Part shown: positions 9,622 through 18,802 of the stretch, piece by piece | Layout: each line of letters starts with the position of its first letter | Numbering within the stretch: position 1 is the stretch's first letter | NCBI RefSeq assembly: GCF_900101395.1 | Contig: NZ_FMZO01000006.1 | Location: forward strand, 274,210-338,209 | Length of the DNA: 64,000 nt | Source of the DNA: Niabella drilacis | Lineage (GTDB): Bacteria > Bacteroidota > Bacteroidia > Chitinophagales > Chitinophagaceae | Direction: 5' to 3' | The notes under the pieces: model-generated | Told to the model about the DNA's origin: nothing | Seen by the model: the letters and a program-made list of their open reading frames with translations, nothing else | The model's database searches: none | Program-made: the position numbers and the translations under genes

Positions 9622-10458
9622 ATGAAACTCATTATTTACTGCACCATCACTGTGTGCTGCCTCTTGGGTTGTAAGCAAGTGCCATCACCGGTTTCCGCCA
9701 CAACGGTGCCCGCCTCCGTCAGCAGTAATCCCCGCTCCGTTTCCGCTATTGCACCACCACCCGGCTATATACGCAATGCCCCACCGGTTGCCGGCTTTGG
9801 CTTCTATTTAACCCATCTGGAACTCAAAAACAGCAACACCGTTTTCCTGTTCAACGGAGCACCCAAATCCAATCAGCAGGCACAGTATGCAGTGCTGGAT
9901 ATCAGCGTTGGCGATAAAGATCTTCAGCAATGTGCCGACGCGGTGATGCGGTTACGTGCAGAGTATCTCTTCGCTGCAAAACGCTTTGAGCAGATCAGGT
10001 TCCAATCGGGCGATGGCTGCTGGATATCCTACAGCGACTGGATGAAAGGAACCCGGTATCGGCTTTCCGGCAGAAAGCTTGTTGCCGTCCGGGGTAAGCC
10101 CGTGGCACCTGCACATAGCTCATTGCTACAATACCTCGGGATCGTATTTGCTTACTGCGGCACGGCTACGTTACCGGCCTCCCTCTATAAAAAACAGATA
10201 GCGGATATGCAGCCGGGTGATGTATTGTTAAAACCCGGCGCACCCGGGCATGCAGTGATCGTTATGGATATGGCTCAAAATGAAAAAAAAGAAAAAATAT
10301 ATCTCCTGGCACAAAGTTATATGCCCGCCCAGGATATTCATATCCTTAAAAACCCTTCCAGGCCTCACAGCAGCCCCTGGTATACGCTGAATGACAGCCA
10401 CCGGATCCCCACGCCTGAATGGACGTTTTACAGCAACCAGTTATACGGTTGGAAATAG
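9622..10458 (+). CDS. DUF4846 family lipoprotein
   Basis: The 278-residue exported protein begins with a lipoprotein signal (CLLGC, Cys17) and a Ser/Pro/Val-rich spacer. The rest matches my memory of the DUF4846 family: PPGYIRN, an AVLDISVGDKDLQQCADAVM segment, RLRAEYLF, a PGDVLLKPGAPGHAVIVMD block and the end LAQSYMPAQDIHILKN with PTPEWTFY. The conserved PGHAVIVMDMA and the family architecture recall papain-like/NlpC folds, but no reaction is known. It converges with the RES toxin gene, 12 bases away. Confidence 0.8.
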   Translation: MKLIIYCTITVCCLLGCKQVPSPVSATTVPASVSSNPRSVSAIAPPPGYIRNAPPVAGFGFYLTHLELKNSNTVFLFNGAPKSNQQAQYAVLDISVGDKDLQQCADAVMRLRAEYLFAAKRFEQIRFQSGDGCWISYSDWMKGTRYRLSGRKLVAVRGKPVAPAHSSLLQYLGIVFAYCGTATLPASLYKKQIADMQPGDVLLKPGAPGHAVIVMDMAQNEKKEKIYLLAQSYMPAQDIHILKNPSRPHSSPWYTLNDSHRIPTPEWTFYSNQLYGWK

Positions 10459-10470
10459 GAGCGCACCCGC

Positions 10471-10932
10471 TCACTTCTGTTGGGCAAGCAATCGCTGATC
10501 CAGATGAAGATGCCTGCTATAAACAACTTTTACACTTTCAAAATCCGGATGTGCAGGATTTAACAGGTAATTATACTCCTCCTGCATTACGGCAGATGGG
10601 ACCTTTAAGGCAAGGAACTGCCCCTCCTCCACAAACTGGTCCCCGATATTTTTTAATTGATCAGGCGGTGGATTGCGAAACCACCCTTCAGGAAGCTGTT
10701 CCCGGAAAACCTCCTGGATGCTTGTTCCCGGTATTTCCAGGCCAATGATGCAAAGCTCCAGCTTTACAATAGTGGTAATATGTACAACGCTTTCCAGAAG
10801 GGCCAAAGACGGTGATGCGGCTGTATACAAAATATATGTGCCCTTGTTATGCCACCGCCCCGGGAAACTTGCAGCACCGGTTCCGCTCAGGTCATCAATA
10901 TAGGCACATTTGCTAATGCGGTAGATTTTCAT
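10471..10932 (-). CDS. RES-domain toxin
   Basis: RES-domain toxins degrade NAD+ (characterised members are NAD+ phosphorylases or glycohydrolases) and arrest growth. The 153-residue protein is a complete RES domain: MKIYRIS start, FPGRWHNKGTYILYTAAS with Arg26, and SLALLESVVHI with Glu47, the positions that form the NAD site. It lies 69 bases downstream of a DUF2384-type antitoxin gene on the same strand, the usual order for this type II toxin-antitoxin class. Confidence 0.88.
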   Translation of the reverse strand: MKIYRISKCAYIDDLSGTGAASFPGRWHNKGTYILYTAASPSLALLESVVHITTIVKLELCIIGLEIPGTSIQEVFREQLPEGWFRNPPPDQLKNIGDQFVEEGQFLALKVPSAVMQEEYNYLLNPAHPDFESVKVVYSRHLHLDQRLLAQQK

Positions 10933-11001
10933 TTTTCGTTATTGAGATGGAGGTCTCCTTTCCGGTATGCCATAAAACAGGAAGGCCGGCAGCCGGTTTT
11001 G

Positions 11002-11523
11002 TTATGCAAATATTCCCTGTTCAATACGCCCCAGCTCGTCTGTCAGGAGTTCAATCCCCATAGACGTGTCTAAAAATTCGATGGGTTTTTTTGCCCCCAA
11101 CGCATCTACGGGAGTGGCCATCCAGGTTTTAAAATTGGCAAGACCATCAAAAACATCAGCGCCTCTTGCATAGAGCCGCGCCAGCTCAATAATACGCTCT
11201 GATTGACCGGCATTTAACTTTTGTGCAGGAGTGTACCGCCGTAATGTCCGGTCTGATGTATGAATAATACCGGCTATTTGCGCATCCGACACACCCATTA
11301 TACGGGCAAGATGATCCAGGGCCTTCTTGGGCAGCCCGTCGCGGATACGATCGATAAAATCGGCGGTATTCCGGACCGTTTTAAAGACAGGATCTTCCTT
11401 AAGTCCCATCAGGGTAATCGAAACACCTACATTACCGGGGCTGGTGTAATATGCAGCAGCAGGCTCTTCCAGCAGGTTATCGGGCTTGCTTTCTCTGGGG
11501 TGTTTTCTTTTCGAAGATTTCAT
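11002..11523 (-). CDS. DUF2384/Xre-type antitoxin of the RES toxin
   Basis: It neutralises the RES toxin and probably represses the operon. The 173-residue protein has an N-terminal Xre-like helical part (LPKKALDHLARIMGVSDAQI and RTLRRYTP) and the C-terminal DUF2384 toxin-binding domain, seen in SERIIELARLYARGADVF, then FKTWMATPVDALGAKKPIEF and LDTSMGIELLTDELGRIEQG. The first 50 residues are basic and Pro-rich, longer than in minimal antitoxins. Confidence 0.88.
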   Translation of the reverse strand: MKSSKRKHPRESKPDNLLEEPAAAYYTSPGNVGVSITLMGLKEDPVFKTVRNTADFIDRIRDGLPKKALDHLARIMGVSDAQIAGIIHTSDRTLRRYTPAQKLNAGQSERIIELARLYARGADVFDGLANFKTWMATPVDALGAKKPIEFLDTSMGIELLTDELGRIEQGIFA

Positions 11524-11547
11524 TTCTTGCTTCTTTTATCTCTGACC

Positions 11548-11579
11548 CAAATTTACGGTCATTTGTCCGGTTTTCGAAA
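11548..11579 (-). promoter_or_regulatory. Predicted promoter of the antitoxin-toxin operon
   Basis: On the minus strand TTTC, 20 bases, then a perfect -7 box TAAATTTG. The ATG is 24 bases after the box. CCGG pairs and a loose CATTTGT/ACAATG inverted arrangement around 11560-11600 could be an operator, but the dyad is imperfect. Confidence 0.5.
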
Positions 11580-11699
11580 TTTTTCTTCCGGCGCAAACAA
11601 TGATTCTCTTTTACGCATACGGAAATTCAGATACTACTGGTACAATTGATTTAAAACCCTTAATTTGACACCACAAAACCTGTTTAACAAAATACAACA

Positions 11700-12602
11700 A
11701 TGGGCCAACTGATCAGGATCACCGTTTTGCTTTATGGGTTGCTGCTCCCCTGCAAGTCTGTTCTTTGTCAAATAGTGCCAACACAAAAAAAAAGATGGCA
11801 GCTCTCAGTGGGTCCAGTGCTGTCGGCAGAAAACTTCCGGTGGTCCATTGCCGGAAATGAACAGGGCCGCAACCCGGATATTTTATCAGAATTGCGTTTG
11901 ACGGCGCTGAAACGGGCAGGTATTCTTTTAGAGGGAGGTTGCCTGCTGGGTTCCCGTTTCTCCCTCACTGCTGCTTTTGCAGGACAATATGGCTTTTCCG
12001 GCCGGGTAACAGATGTCGACTATGCCGGCAATGGCCGGAGTATACCGGTGGCATTTCACCAGTTCGGGAGCCGCGGGGATCATACAGCCGGTTACCGCTT
12101 ACAAGGTCTCTACCAGGTAATCCGTCAGAGTACCGTCACCATTACAGCCGGTGGGGGCTATTTTATTTCAAAGACCCGCTACCGGACGCAGGAAAGATCG
12201 GGTGCCCGTACCAAAGGCATCTATGATGCACAGTGGCAGGGTCCCCTCCTGGCCATGGAGCTGCGGATACAGCTGCCACAAAACTGGATGGCCCTCGCAG
12301 GCATAAGCGGACAAAAGCACACCTATAAAGCCCGGGGCAATTGGATCCACCGTACCGATTTCAGTCACCCGCTCAGCTTTATTCATCAGGCAAAAGGGTT
12401 GGGTGGCAATGGCTGGCTCGCATTACAGTATCAAATCGGATCACGGGCCTGTTTGCAGCTCCGGGGTTCCCTGCAACAATGGGCAACAGGCAATGGGAAG
12501 GATCTGTTATTTATGGCGGACGGCACACAAATCCCAACACGTATGAATGAATCCGTAAAAACACAAATGGAGATGGGCCTGAGGGGCGTATTCAATTTCT
12601 GA
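11700..12602 (+). CDS. Outer-membrane beta-barrel protein, possibly omptin-like
   Basis: The 300-residue protein has a signal peptide (to about residue 24, LCQ) and a body of alternating hydrophobic/polar segments ending with GLRGVFNF, a terminal aromatic as in outer-membrane barrels. NPDILSELRLT, the GRVTDVDYAG segment and a closing MNESVKTQMEMGL recall the omptin-like fold, in which such segments precede active-site loops. No catalytic Asp/His set can be assigned, so a protease function is not claimed. It is divergent from the toxin-antitoxin operon. Confidence 0.55.
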   Translation: MGQLIRITVLLYGLLLPCKSVLCQIVPTQKKRWQLSVGPVLSAENFRWSIAGNEQGRNPDILSELRLTALKRAGILLEGGCLLGSRFSLTAAFAGQYGFSGRVTDVDYAGNGRSIPVAFHQFGSRGDHTAGYRLQGLYQVIRQSTVTITAGGGYFISKTRYRTQERSGARTKGIYDAQWQGPLLAMELRIQLPQNWMALAGISGQKHTYKARGNWIHRTDFSHPLSFIHQAKGLGGNGWLALQYQIGSRACLQLRGSLQQWATGNGKDLLFMADGTQIPTRMNESVKTQMEMGLRGVFNF

Positions 12603-12769
12603 AAAAGCACTGCCGTGTAAAAATGAGCGTAATGCAATAACCTCAGACACCAAGAGTCCCCTTTTACGTTGTTTCCACCTCCGGCATCTTAGTTATCGGG
12701 TAGCTGTTCCCTGTGGATACCATGATGATCGGCAGGGAGTCCCTTACGGTTTTCCGTAATAAAGTTCCG

Positions 12770-12886
12770 TAGGTGGAAAATACCTTCGTGCAAGGGTTCA
12801 GAGCGCGCAATGATTACGGCTGGCCGGAAACCAGCAGGTCCTATGCCGCTTTTGAGGCTCTTAAAAGAAAATACGATCCGGTATGA
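12770..12886 (+). pseudogene. Possible C-terminal coding relic
   Basis: The 280 bases before the PH-SHOCT gene contain no intact gene. One plus frame, broken by stops upstream of 12770, reads VENTFVQGFRARNDYGWPET and then SRSYAAFEALKRKYDPV before a TGA that overlaps the ATG at 12883. The end looks like the C-terminus of an enzyme, but I cannot name the family. Confidence 0.2.
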
Positions 12887-13485
12887 TAGCAAATCTAAAA
12901 AAATTCCTGAATGAAGACCAGGATTCCAGGGCAATTGAAAAGGTTGCGGAAAAGCTAAACGAGTTACTCATGAAAGATGAAGAACTTGAATACATAGCAG
13001 TACAAAGGAAACCTGCCGTAAATTTATCTCCCGACTGCATTGCGTTAACGAACAAACGGGTGATCTTTTGCCGGCCCAAAACATTCGGCCTGTCAATGGA
13101 ATTTCAGGATTACGTTTGGAAGGACATTTATGACTGTCATATGAAAGAAGGCATTTTAGGCGCGGAGTTTTCATTAAGAACGGTAAATCGTCAAACCAAT
13201 AAAATTGACTACCTGCCCAAGGCGCAGGCAAGAAAATTATATACTATTGCCCAGGAGCAGGAGGAAAAACAAAGAGCCTACAGAAGGCAACTTGAACTTG
13301 AGGACAAACGGGCCGCAGCCGGAAATATCAGTGTAACAACTGGCGCACAACCGCAACAGGCTGCAACACCACAAACCGACGACCCGCTTTCTGCCTTACA
13401 AAAATTAAAAACGCTCCTCGATAATAACTTAATTGAACAATCTGAATTTGATGCTAAAAAAGCTGAGATCCTTAGCCGTTTATAA
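12883..13485 (+). CDS. PH-like domain protein with C-terminal SHOCT motif
   Basis: The 200-residue cytoplasmic protein has a bacterial pleckstrin-homology-like domain (about residues 30-125, with CIALTNKRVIFCRPKTFG and YVWKDIYDC), a charged coiled segment (EQEEKQRAYRRQLELEDKRA), a Gln/Ala/Thr-rich linker and a C-terminal SHOCT motif (DPLSALQKLKTLLDNNLIEQ then SEFDAKKAEIL). SHOCT motifs are oligomerisation helices. The precise role is unknown. A bidirectional terminator follows. Confidence 0.8.
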   Translation: MIANLKKFLNEDQDSRAIEKVAEKLNELLMKDEELEYIAVQRKPAVNLSPDCIALTNKRVIFCRPKTFGLSMEFQDYVWKDIYDCHMKEGILGAEFSLRTVNRQTNKIDYLPKAQARKLYTIAQEQEEKQRAYRRQLELEDKRAAAGNISVTTGAQPQQAATPQTDDPLSALQKLKTLLDNNLIEQSEFDAKKAEILSRL

Positions 13486-13560
13486 TTTGTACGATGCAGG
13501 GCTCACGACAAGGCCCGGGCATATTCCTATCCCAAGGGTATTTGCCTGCCCACAAAAAAA

Positions 13561-13578
13561 CCGCCCGGAGGCGGTTTT
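13561..13578. terminator. Bidirectional terminator
   Basis: CCGCC, loop CGGA, GGCGG, with AAAAAAA on the left and TTTT on the right. It serves the convergent PH-SHOCT and TonB receptor genes. Confidence 0.75.
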
Positions 13579-13601
13579 AAATATTCTGTATAGATCCCTT
13601 T

Positions 13602-16600
13602 TTAAAAAATATACCGGATTCCCAATTGCATGCTCCAGGTACTTCTTAAACCGTAATACTTATCGTATACAGGCTTGCTCGCATTGGACGGCAGGAAGGT
13701 ATATTTCCCTTTATCTGCTCCGGCAATAGCCTGATCGGAGTAAGTACCATAATTATAGGTATACTGGTTCCCCCATGAGCTGTTCAGCAGGGAAAGAAAG
13801 TTCTGCATATCGAGGCTGATCTGGAAAGTGTGCTTTTTGCCGCCGATAACAGGAGCCAGGTCCTGCAGGAATCTCAGGTCAAGCCGGTTCACCCAGGGTA
13901 ACAGCGCTCCATAGCGATCCACATAATCGCCCTTGTGTTTCTTTAAGTATTTATCTTTTTCAACAAAGGCCCAGAACGCATCTGCCTGCTGCGCCGGCGT
14001 ATAGGATTCTACAACCTTACCGGTTTTATCCTTTATATCCAGCTGTGTAAACATGGACTCAAGACCATCCCGGCTGCCTGGAACATATAACAGATCATTG
14101 GTGGCTCCGTCACTATTTAAATCGCCGCTATACCGGTACAGATAACGCTCCTGCGAAGAGCCGGAATAGAACAATGATATTGTGCTGGCCAGGCTTTTAT
14201 TGGCGTACTCAAACCGGTAAGAAGCAAAAGCGGTTACCCGGTGCGGAACACTGTAGGCCGAGTAGCCCAGTTCCGGGTGATTGGGATCATTTATGATCGC
14301 ATTCTGCGTCCACGAGCTTTGAGACCGGTCTCCGTTATTGGGTGATACATCCTTTGCAATACTATAGGTATATGCAACAGATGCCTGCCAGTTTTGCGAG
14401 AACGTTTTTTGCAGCTGCCCGGTAAGCGCAAAAGAATATCCTTTGCTGTTATTATCCATAACGAAAACCTGGCCAACATCTGACAGCAGGCTCTTACTAT
14501 AAACAGGTCTTGTATCCCCCGTCGCATTGAGCGTACCGGTTGTATTACCAAGGTTTGCATTATAGTGGTACACGGAATTCAGCGTTTTGGAATAGATCCC
14601 TTCAATAGTGGCGGTGTAGCCATTGCCGAAACGTTTATCTAAAGCCAGGTTGCTTCTCCAAACCTGCGGAACTTTAAATTCAGGAGCGGTAACACTATAA
14701 TAAGAAGCGCTTGTATTACCTCCGGCATTCGCAGGTAAAGGATTAGGTACATGTGCAGTCCGGTCCGTGCTGAACGGATACTGGCTCATGTCATATTTAA
14801 ACGATCCATCCTTGTTTTTATCATATGCATTTGCACTAAACAGTGTGTTCAGTACGCCATTATCGCTCGACTGGTTTACCAGCCATACAAACGGGATCCT
14901 ACCCGTAAAGATACCGGTACCGCCTCTCAGCACCCAGGATTTATCTTCCGTTATATCGTAATTAAATCCAACTCTTGGAGATACCAGCAACCTTGCCTTA
15001 GGCCATACACCAACATCTGCTTTGAAAGGATTTCCATCCCGGTCCCGCAGCGCTGCGGCAGCAAGGGCATCATTTTTAAAGGAAGTGCCCGGGTAGAACG
15101 GTATATCAAAACGGGCTCCATAGGTTAGTTTCAGCTGGCTGTTAACCGTAAAATTATCCTGCAGGTAAAACCCTAACTGGCCAAATTTGGCTTCAGCCGG
15201 TGTAATCCCTGTACGGTCTGTATTGCTGTAGGTAACGGCATATACAACCGGGGCCGCACCGGTGATGAAATCATTGATAGAAGCAAACCGGTAATAGCTT
15301 TGCCCGCCGTAATTAGCAAAAGAGTTAACAAACGTCAGATAGTCAAAGCTGGCGCCTGCCAGTAAATTATGCCGGCCAATGCTCCAGCTGAAATTATCCG
15401 ATATATTCCAGGTGCTATTGTCCAGGGAATTTTTGTAGGAGTAGATCTCCGAACCAAAAGACATCAATACATTATCCTTATCCCTCATAATATCAACAAA
15501 AGGGAATTGCGGACCCGGTGTGCCCCTGTAGTCCCTGATTTTTGTAAAAGAGGCCAGCAACTGGTTGGCAGCGCCGCCTGATAATTTACTGTTAAGCTCC
15601 AGCACCCCGGAGTAAACATCGTTGTTTTGCTGATAGTTACTATTGGAAAAGTTCAAACCGTTACTGATAACACTTCCCCCGGATCTGCCATTGGAAAGCC
15701 GCGGGTTAGGCCCGCTGCTGGTATTGGTAAGTACATCATCCGATGTCTGGGACTGGTTATAACGGGCAGTAAGGCGATGCCGGTCATTGATGTTCCAGTC
15801 TATACGTGCCAGGAATTTCTTGTTCGTTGTGCCAAAGTCATAGCCCTGGTATGTTCCGGGGTCATAGCCTTTTGTCTTCAGGAAATCGCTCACCTTGTTC
15901 ATATCCTCCTCGGTTACATAATCCAGTACATTCGGGTCTCCCTTTTTGTGACTGGCATTCTGGGCGATCCCTGTTTGTCCGGGAGCAGTCCGGCTCTCAT
16001 ATTCCCCGTTGATAAAGAAGAACAGTTTGTTTTTGATAATCGGACCGCCAATGCTGGCTCCCAGGATATTGGAAGATGATTTCAACTGTTCCGGCAGTTC
16101 CTTGCCATCTACTTTCTTCCCGTTGAAGTTCTGGTTCTTATAATAATCATATACGGTTCCGTACCAGTTATTGGTTCCCCTGCGGGTTACCGCGTTAACA
16201 CCTGCACCCGTAAAACCGGCCTGGCGTACGTCGTAGGGGGCCAGGTTTACCTGCACCTGGTCAATCGCATCAATGGATATCGGCTGGGAAGCACCGCCGG
16301 GCAGTGCATTGGAACCCAACCCAAAGTTGTTATTGAAGATCGATCCGTCCACCGTAATATTGTTAAAACGATCGCTCATGCCCAAAAAGCTTCCGCCATT
16401 TGACTGGGGTGTCAGCTTCACAATATTCAGCAGACTCCTGCTGAGGTTCGGGAGGTTTGTTATTTGTGTTCTGGAGATATTGGTAGCAGCACCAATCCGC
16501 TGGTTTTTCGCAGTTCCGGTTACAACAACTTCGGTAAGTTGCCGGGAGCTGATCGTCAGGTCTACCGCTGCCTGGTAAATTTCACCCAGTGGTATATTAA

Positions 16601-16880
16601 TGTTTGACGAACTATAGGTTTCGTAGCCCACATTTGACACTTCCAGGGTGTAGGGGCCACCCGGGTTAATATTCTGGATATTGAATACCCCCCCGTTCTT
16701 TGTGGTAGTGTTGTACACCGTTCCTGTAGGGGTATGTGTCAATACTACCGTTGCTCCTGCCAGGGTTGTATTTTTATCTCCTTTTACGATACCCGTAATA
16801 CTACTGGTTGTTACCTGGGCATGCAGAAAAACCGTGGATAACAGGACCACAGCTATGAATAGATAAATCTTCTTTAGCAT
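13602..16880 (-). CDS. Oar-like TonB-dependent outer-membrane receptor
   Basis: The 1092-residue receptor has a signal peptide (to about 21), a carboxypeptidase-regulatory-like beta-sandwich (about 25-110: SITGIVKGDKNTTLAGATVV), a plug domain (about 115-235: LTEVVVTGTAKNQ, NITVDGSIFNNNFG) and a 22-strand-type barrel ending MQLGIRYIF. The NAVTRRGTNNWYGTVYDYY segment and the overall order are typical of Oar-like receptors, distinct from SusC. No SusD partner is adjacent, so the ligand cannot be predicted. It uses TonB-ExbBD energy to import or export an unknown substrate. Confidence 0.9.
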   Translation of the reverse strand: MLKKIYLFIAVVLLSTVFLHAQVTTSSITGIVKGDKNTTLAGATVVLTHTPTGTVYNTTTKNGGVFNIQNINPGGPYTLEVSNVGYETYSSSNINIPLGEIYQAAVDLTISSRQLTEVVVTGTAKNQRIGAATNISRTQITNLPNLSRSLLNIVKLTPQSNGGSFLGMSDRFNNITVDGSIFNNNFGLGSNALPGGASQPISIDAIDQVQVNLAPYDVRQAGFTGAGVNAVTRRGTNNWYGTVYDYYKNQNFNGKKVDGKELPEQLKSSSNILGASIGGPIIKNKLFFFINGEYESRTAPGQTGIAQNASHKKGDPNVLDYVTEEDMNKVSDFLKTKGYDPGTYQGYDFGTTNKKFLARIDWNINDRHRLTARYNQSQTSDDVLTNTSSGPNPRLSNGRSGGSVISNGLNFSNSNYQQNNDVYSGVLELNSKLSGGAANQLLASFTKIRDYRGTPGPQFPFVDIMRDKDNVLMSFGSEIYSYKNSLDNSTWNISDNFSWSIGRHNLLAGASFDYLTFVNSFANYGGQSYYRFASINDFITGAAPVVYAVTYSNTDRTGITPAEAKFGQLGFYLQDNFTVNSQLKLTYGARFDIPFYPGTSFKNDALAAAALRDRDGNPFKADVGVWPKARLLVSPRVGFNYDITEDKSWVLRGGTGIFTGRIPFVWLVNQSSDNGVLNTLFSANAYDKNKDGSFKYDMSQYPFSTDRTAHVPNPLPANAGGNTSASYYSVTAPEFKVPQVWRSNLALDKRFGNGYTATIEGIYSKTLNSVYHYNANLGNTTGTLNATGDTRPVYSKSLLSDVGQVFVMDNNSKGYSFALTGQLQKTFSQNWQASVAYTYSIAKDVSPNNGDRSQSSWTQNAIINDPNHPELGYSAYSVPHRVTAFASYRFEYANKSLASTISLFYSGSSQERYLYRYSGDLNSDGATNDLLYVPGSRDGLESMFTQLDIKDKTGKVVESYTPAQQADAFWAFVEKDKYLKKHKGDYVDRYGALLPWVNRLDLRFLQDLAPVIGGKKHTFQISLDMQNFLSLLNSSWGNQYTYNYGTYSDQAIAGADKGKYTFLPSNASKPVYDKYYGLRSTWSMQLGIRYIF

Positions 16881-17057
16881 AAAATTGGATTAAGTGATTT
16901 CAGGGGGCAAAGAAACACAATAAACTTTAACATTTTGGGCTCTAATATTAACAAATTGTAACCAAAACCCTAACATCTGTTAATTTTTGATCCGGATCAA
17001 TTTCACCGGCTGCCGGCTTCCTGGTGCAGGGTCAGGCCCTGTACGCTTTTGAAAATT

Positions 17058-17094
17058 TGGAAACTTTTTTTTTCGGACAAAAAAAAAGTTTCCA
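17058..17094. repeat. Perfect 16-bp inverted repeat with 5-base loop
   Basis: TGGAAAC plus nine T, loop CGGAC (17074-17078), nine A plus GTTTCCA. Both arms match without mismatch. It could end transcription in either direction or form a stable RNA hairpin, but it sits between divergent genes where no terminator is needed. Confidence 0.85.
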
Positions 17095-17437
17095 GATCCT
17101 GGTTCACAGATTTGCCTCGCTGACCCCGCCCTTAAAAAGATCAGCACAGGAAAACGATCTGCACGGCAACAAGTAGCTTATTGGCCCGCCAAAAGAGAAT
17201 CACATTCAGTTCATTATGTTTCAACCACTTACCGCTGCCCATAGCGAACGGCCTGCCCAACTTCCGGCCCTGCCTCTCCGGCCGGATCTTGCAGCCGGAA
17301 CAATTAAAACCGGCTTCAATAAAACCGGCCAGTTACCTATGATTGAAAAACTATTGTTAATTTAACGCAGTGTTCCCGGGCTCGCACAACATCAGAAAAC
17401 CTAAAAAACCACAAAACCAAACCCCGCTTACAATCGT

Positions 17438-17445
17438 TATCTTTG
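17438..17445 (+). promoter_or_regulatory. -7 promoter box of ribBA
   Basis: TATCTTTG is a full match to TAnnTTTG, 20 bases before the ATG. No TTTG is present at the usual -33 position. Confidence 0.45.
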
Positions 17446-17465
17446 TATAAATTTCTTCAAAAAAT

Positions 17466-18665
17466 ATGTTTGATACAATAGAAAATGCCATTGATGCTAT
17501 AAAAAATGGCAAACTGGTGATCGTTGTAGATGATGAAGACCGTGAGAATGAGGGTGATTTTATCACAGCAGCAGCCACCATTACACCCGAAATAGTAAAC
17601 TTTATGGCCAAGAATGGGCGGGGCCTTATTTGCACACCGCTCCCGGAAGAACGGTGCGACGAGCTGAACCTCCCGCCAATGGTGACGAACAATACGGCAC
17701 TGCATGAAACCGCCTTTACCATTTCGGTGGATCTGCTGGGTAACGGCTGCGGTACCGGTATCTCGGCATCCGATCGGGCCAAAACCATTGAGGCACTCAA
17801 CAACCCTTTTACCAACCCATCGGATTTAGGCCGTCCGGGACATATCTTTCCCCTGCGTTCGAAAAAAGGTGGCGTGCTGCGCCGTGTGGGTCATACCGAA
17901 GCAGCAACGGACCTGGCCCGGCTGGCAGGATTCCCTTATCCGCATGGGGCTGTACTGGTAGAGATCATGAACGACGATGGTACAATGGCCCGGCTTCCGG
18001 ACCTGGTTGAAGTGGCCAAAAAGTTTGATCTGAAACTGATCTGCATCAAAGACCTTATTGAATACCGCCTGAAACGCGACTCGCTTATTGAAGAGATTGT
18101 GCGGGTGAATATGCCCACCCAATATGGCAATTTTACCCTGGTGGCCTTTAGAGATAAGAACAGTAATAATGAACATCTTGCATTGATAAAAGGCGAATGG
18201 GAAAAAGACGAACCGGTACTTACACGGGTACACTCTTCCTGTTTTACCGGCGACATCCTGGGATCCCTGCGTTGCGATTGCGGCGATCAGCTGCATAAAG
18301 CCATGCAGATGGTAGAACAGGAAGGCAAGGGACTTATATTATATATGAACCAGGAAGGACGGGGTATTGGCCTTATGAACAAGCTAAAAGCCTATAAATT
18401 GCAGGAAAATGGCATGGATACGGTTGAAGCCAACCTGCACCTGGGCTTTAAAATGGATGAGCGGGATTACGGAGTTGGGGCACAGATCCTGCGGCACCTG
18501 AATGTGACCAAGCTGCGCCTGATGAGTAATAATCCGCGGAAGCGTGTAGGCCTGATCGGCTATGGGCTGGAGATCGTTGAGAGCGTGCCGATCGTGATCA
18601 CCCCCAATGAGCACAACGAAAAATACCTGCGCACAAAAAAAGAAAAATTGGGTCACGAATTTTAA
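17466..18665 (+). CDS. ribBA: 3,4-dihydroxy-2-butanone-4-phosphate synthase / GTP cyclohydrolase II
   Basis: This bifunctional enzyme makes both precursors of riboflavin, from ribulose 5-phosphate and from GTP. The N-terminal domain (about 1-200) has [11 protein letters not shown] and [13 protein letters not shown]. The C-terminal domain (about 205-399) has the zinc site [20 protein letters not shown] and the motif NQEGRGIGL. The 399-residue length is normal. It stands alone, with its own -7 box and a strong terminator, so other rib genes must be elsewhere. Confidence 0.97.
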   Translation: MFDTIENAIDAIKNGKLVIVVDDEDRENEGDFITAAATITPEIVNFMAKNGRGLICTPLPEERCDELNLPPMVTNNTALHETAFTISVDLLGNGCGTGISASDRAKTIEALNNPFTNPSDLGRPGHIFPLRSKKGGVLRRVGHTEAATDLARLAGFPYPHGAVLVEIMNDDGTMARLPDLVEVAKKFDLKLICIKDLIEYRLKRDSLIEEIVRVNMPTQYGNFTLVAFRDKNSNNEHLALIKGEWEKDEPVLTRVHSSCFTGDILGSLRCDCGDQLHKAMQMVEQEGKGLILYMNQEGRGIGLMNKLKAYKLQENGMDTVEANLHLGFKMDERDYGVGAQILRHLNVTKLRLMSNNPRKRVGLIGYGLEIVESVPIVITPNEHNEKYLRTKKEKLGHEF

Positions 18666-18698
18666 GATCGGCCCAAAAATAAATATTCTTCCACCAAT

Positions 18699-18730
18699 AT
18701 CCCGGCATCAACCGCCGGGATGTTTTTTTT
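18699..18730 (+). terminator. Terminator after ribBA
   Basis: ATCCCGGC, 7-base loop, GCCGGGAT, then GTTTTTTTT: a perfect 8-bp stem with a long T-tract. Confidence 0.85.
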
Positions 18731-18802
18731 GATCGGCTTTAAAAACCGCCGGCCCGTTTTGTGGAATTCCCCGGCAGCCGCATCTTCTCATAAAAGCTAT
18801 TG

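Larger units (their letters stand above)
16881..17465. other. 585-base intergenic region without a recognised gene
   Basis: It separates the divergent TonB receptor and ribBA genes. It contains a perfect 16-bp inverted repeat (17058-17094), AT-rich DNA on the receptor side, and a -7 box for ribBA at 17438. I looked for an FMN riboswitch and did not see its conserved blocks. A 49-codon frame at 17216-17365 is not convincing as a gene. Confidence 0.6.

Noticed and set aside
12689..12934. 81-codon minus-strand frame
   Set aside because: It runs into the start of the PH-SHOCT gene on the opposite strand and has no recognisable features.
17216..17365. 49-codon frame (starts MFQPLTAAHS) upstream of ribBA
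   Set aside because: No family resemblance, no promoter box at a sensible distance and Pro/Ala-rich random-looking composition.
16881..17465. FMN riboswitch upstream of ribBA
   Set aside because: The conserved blocks of the RFN element could not be found in this region on either strand.
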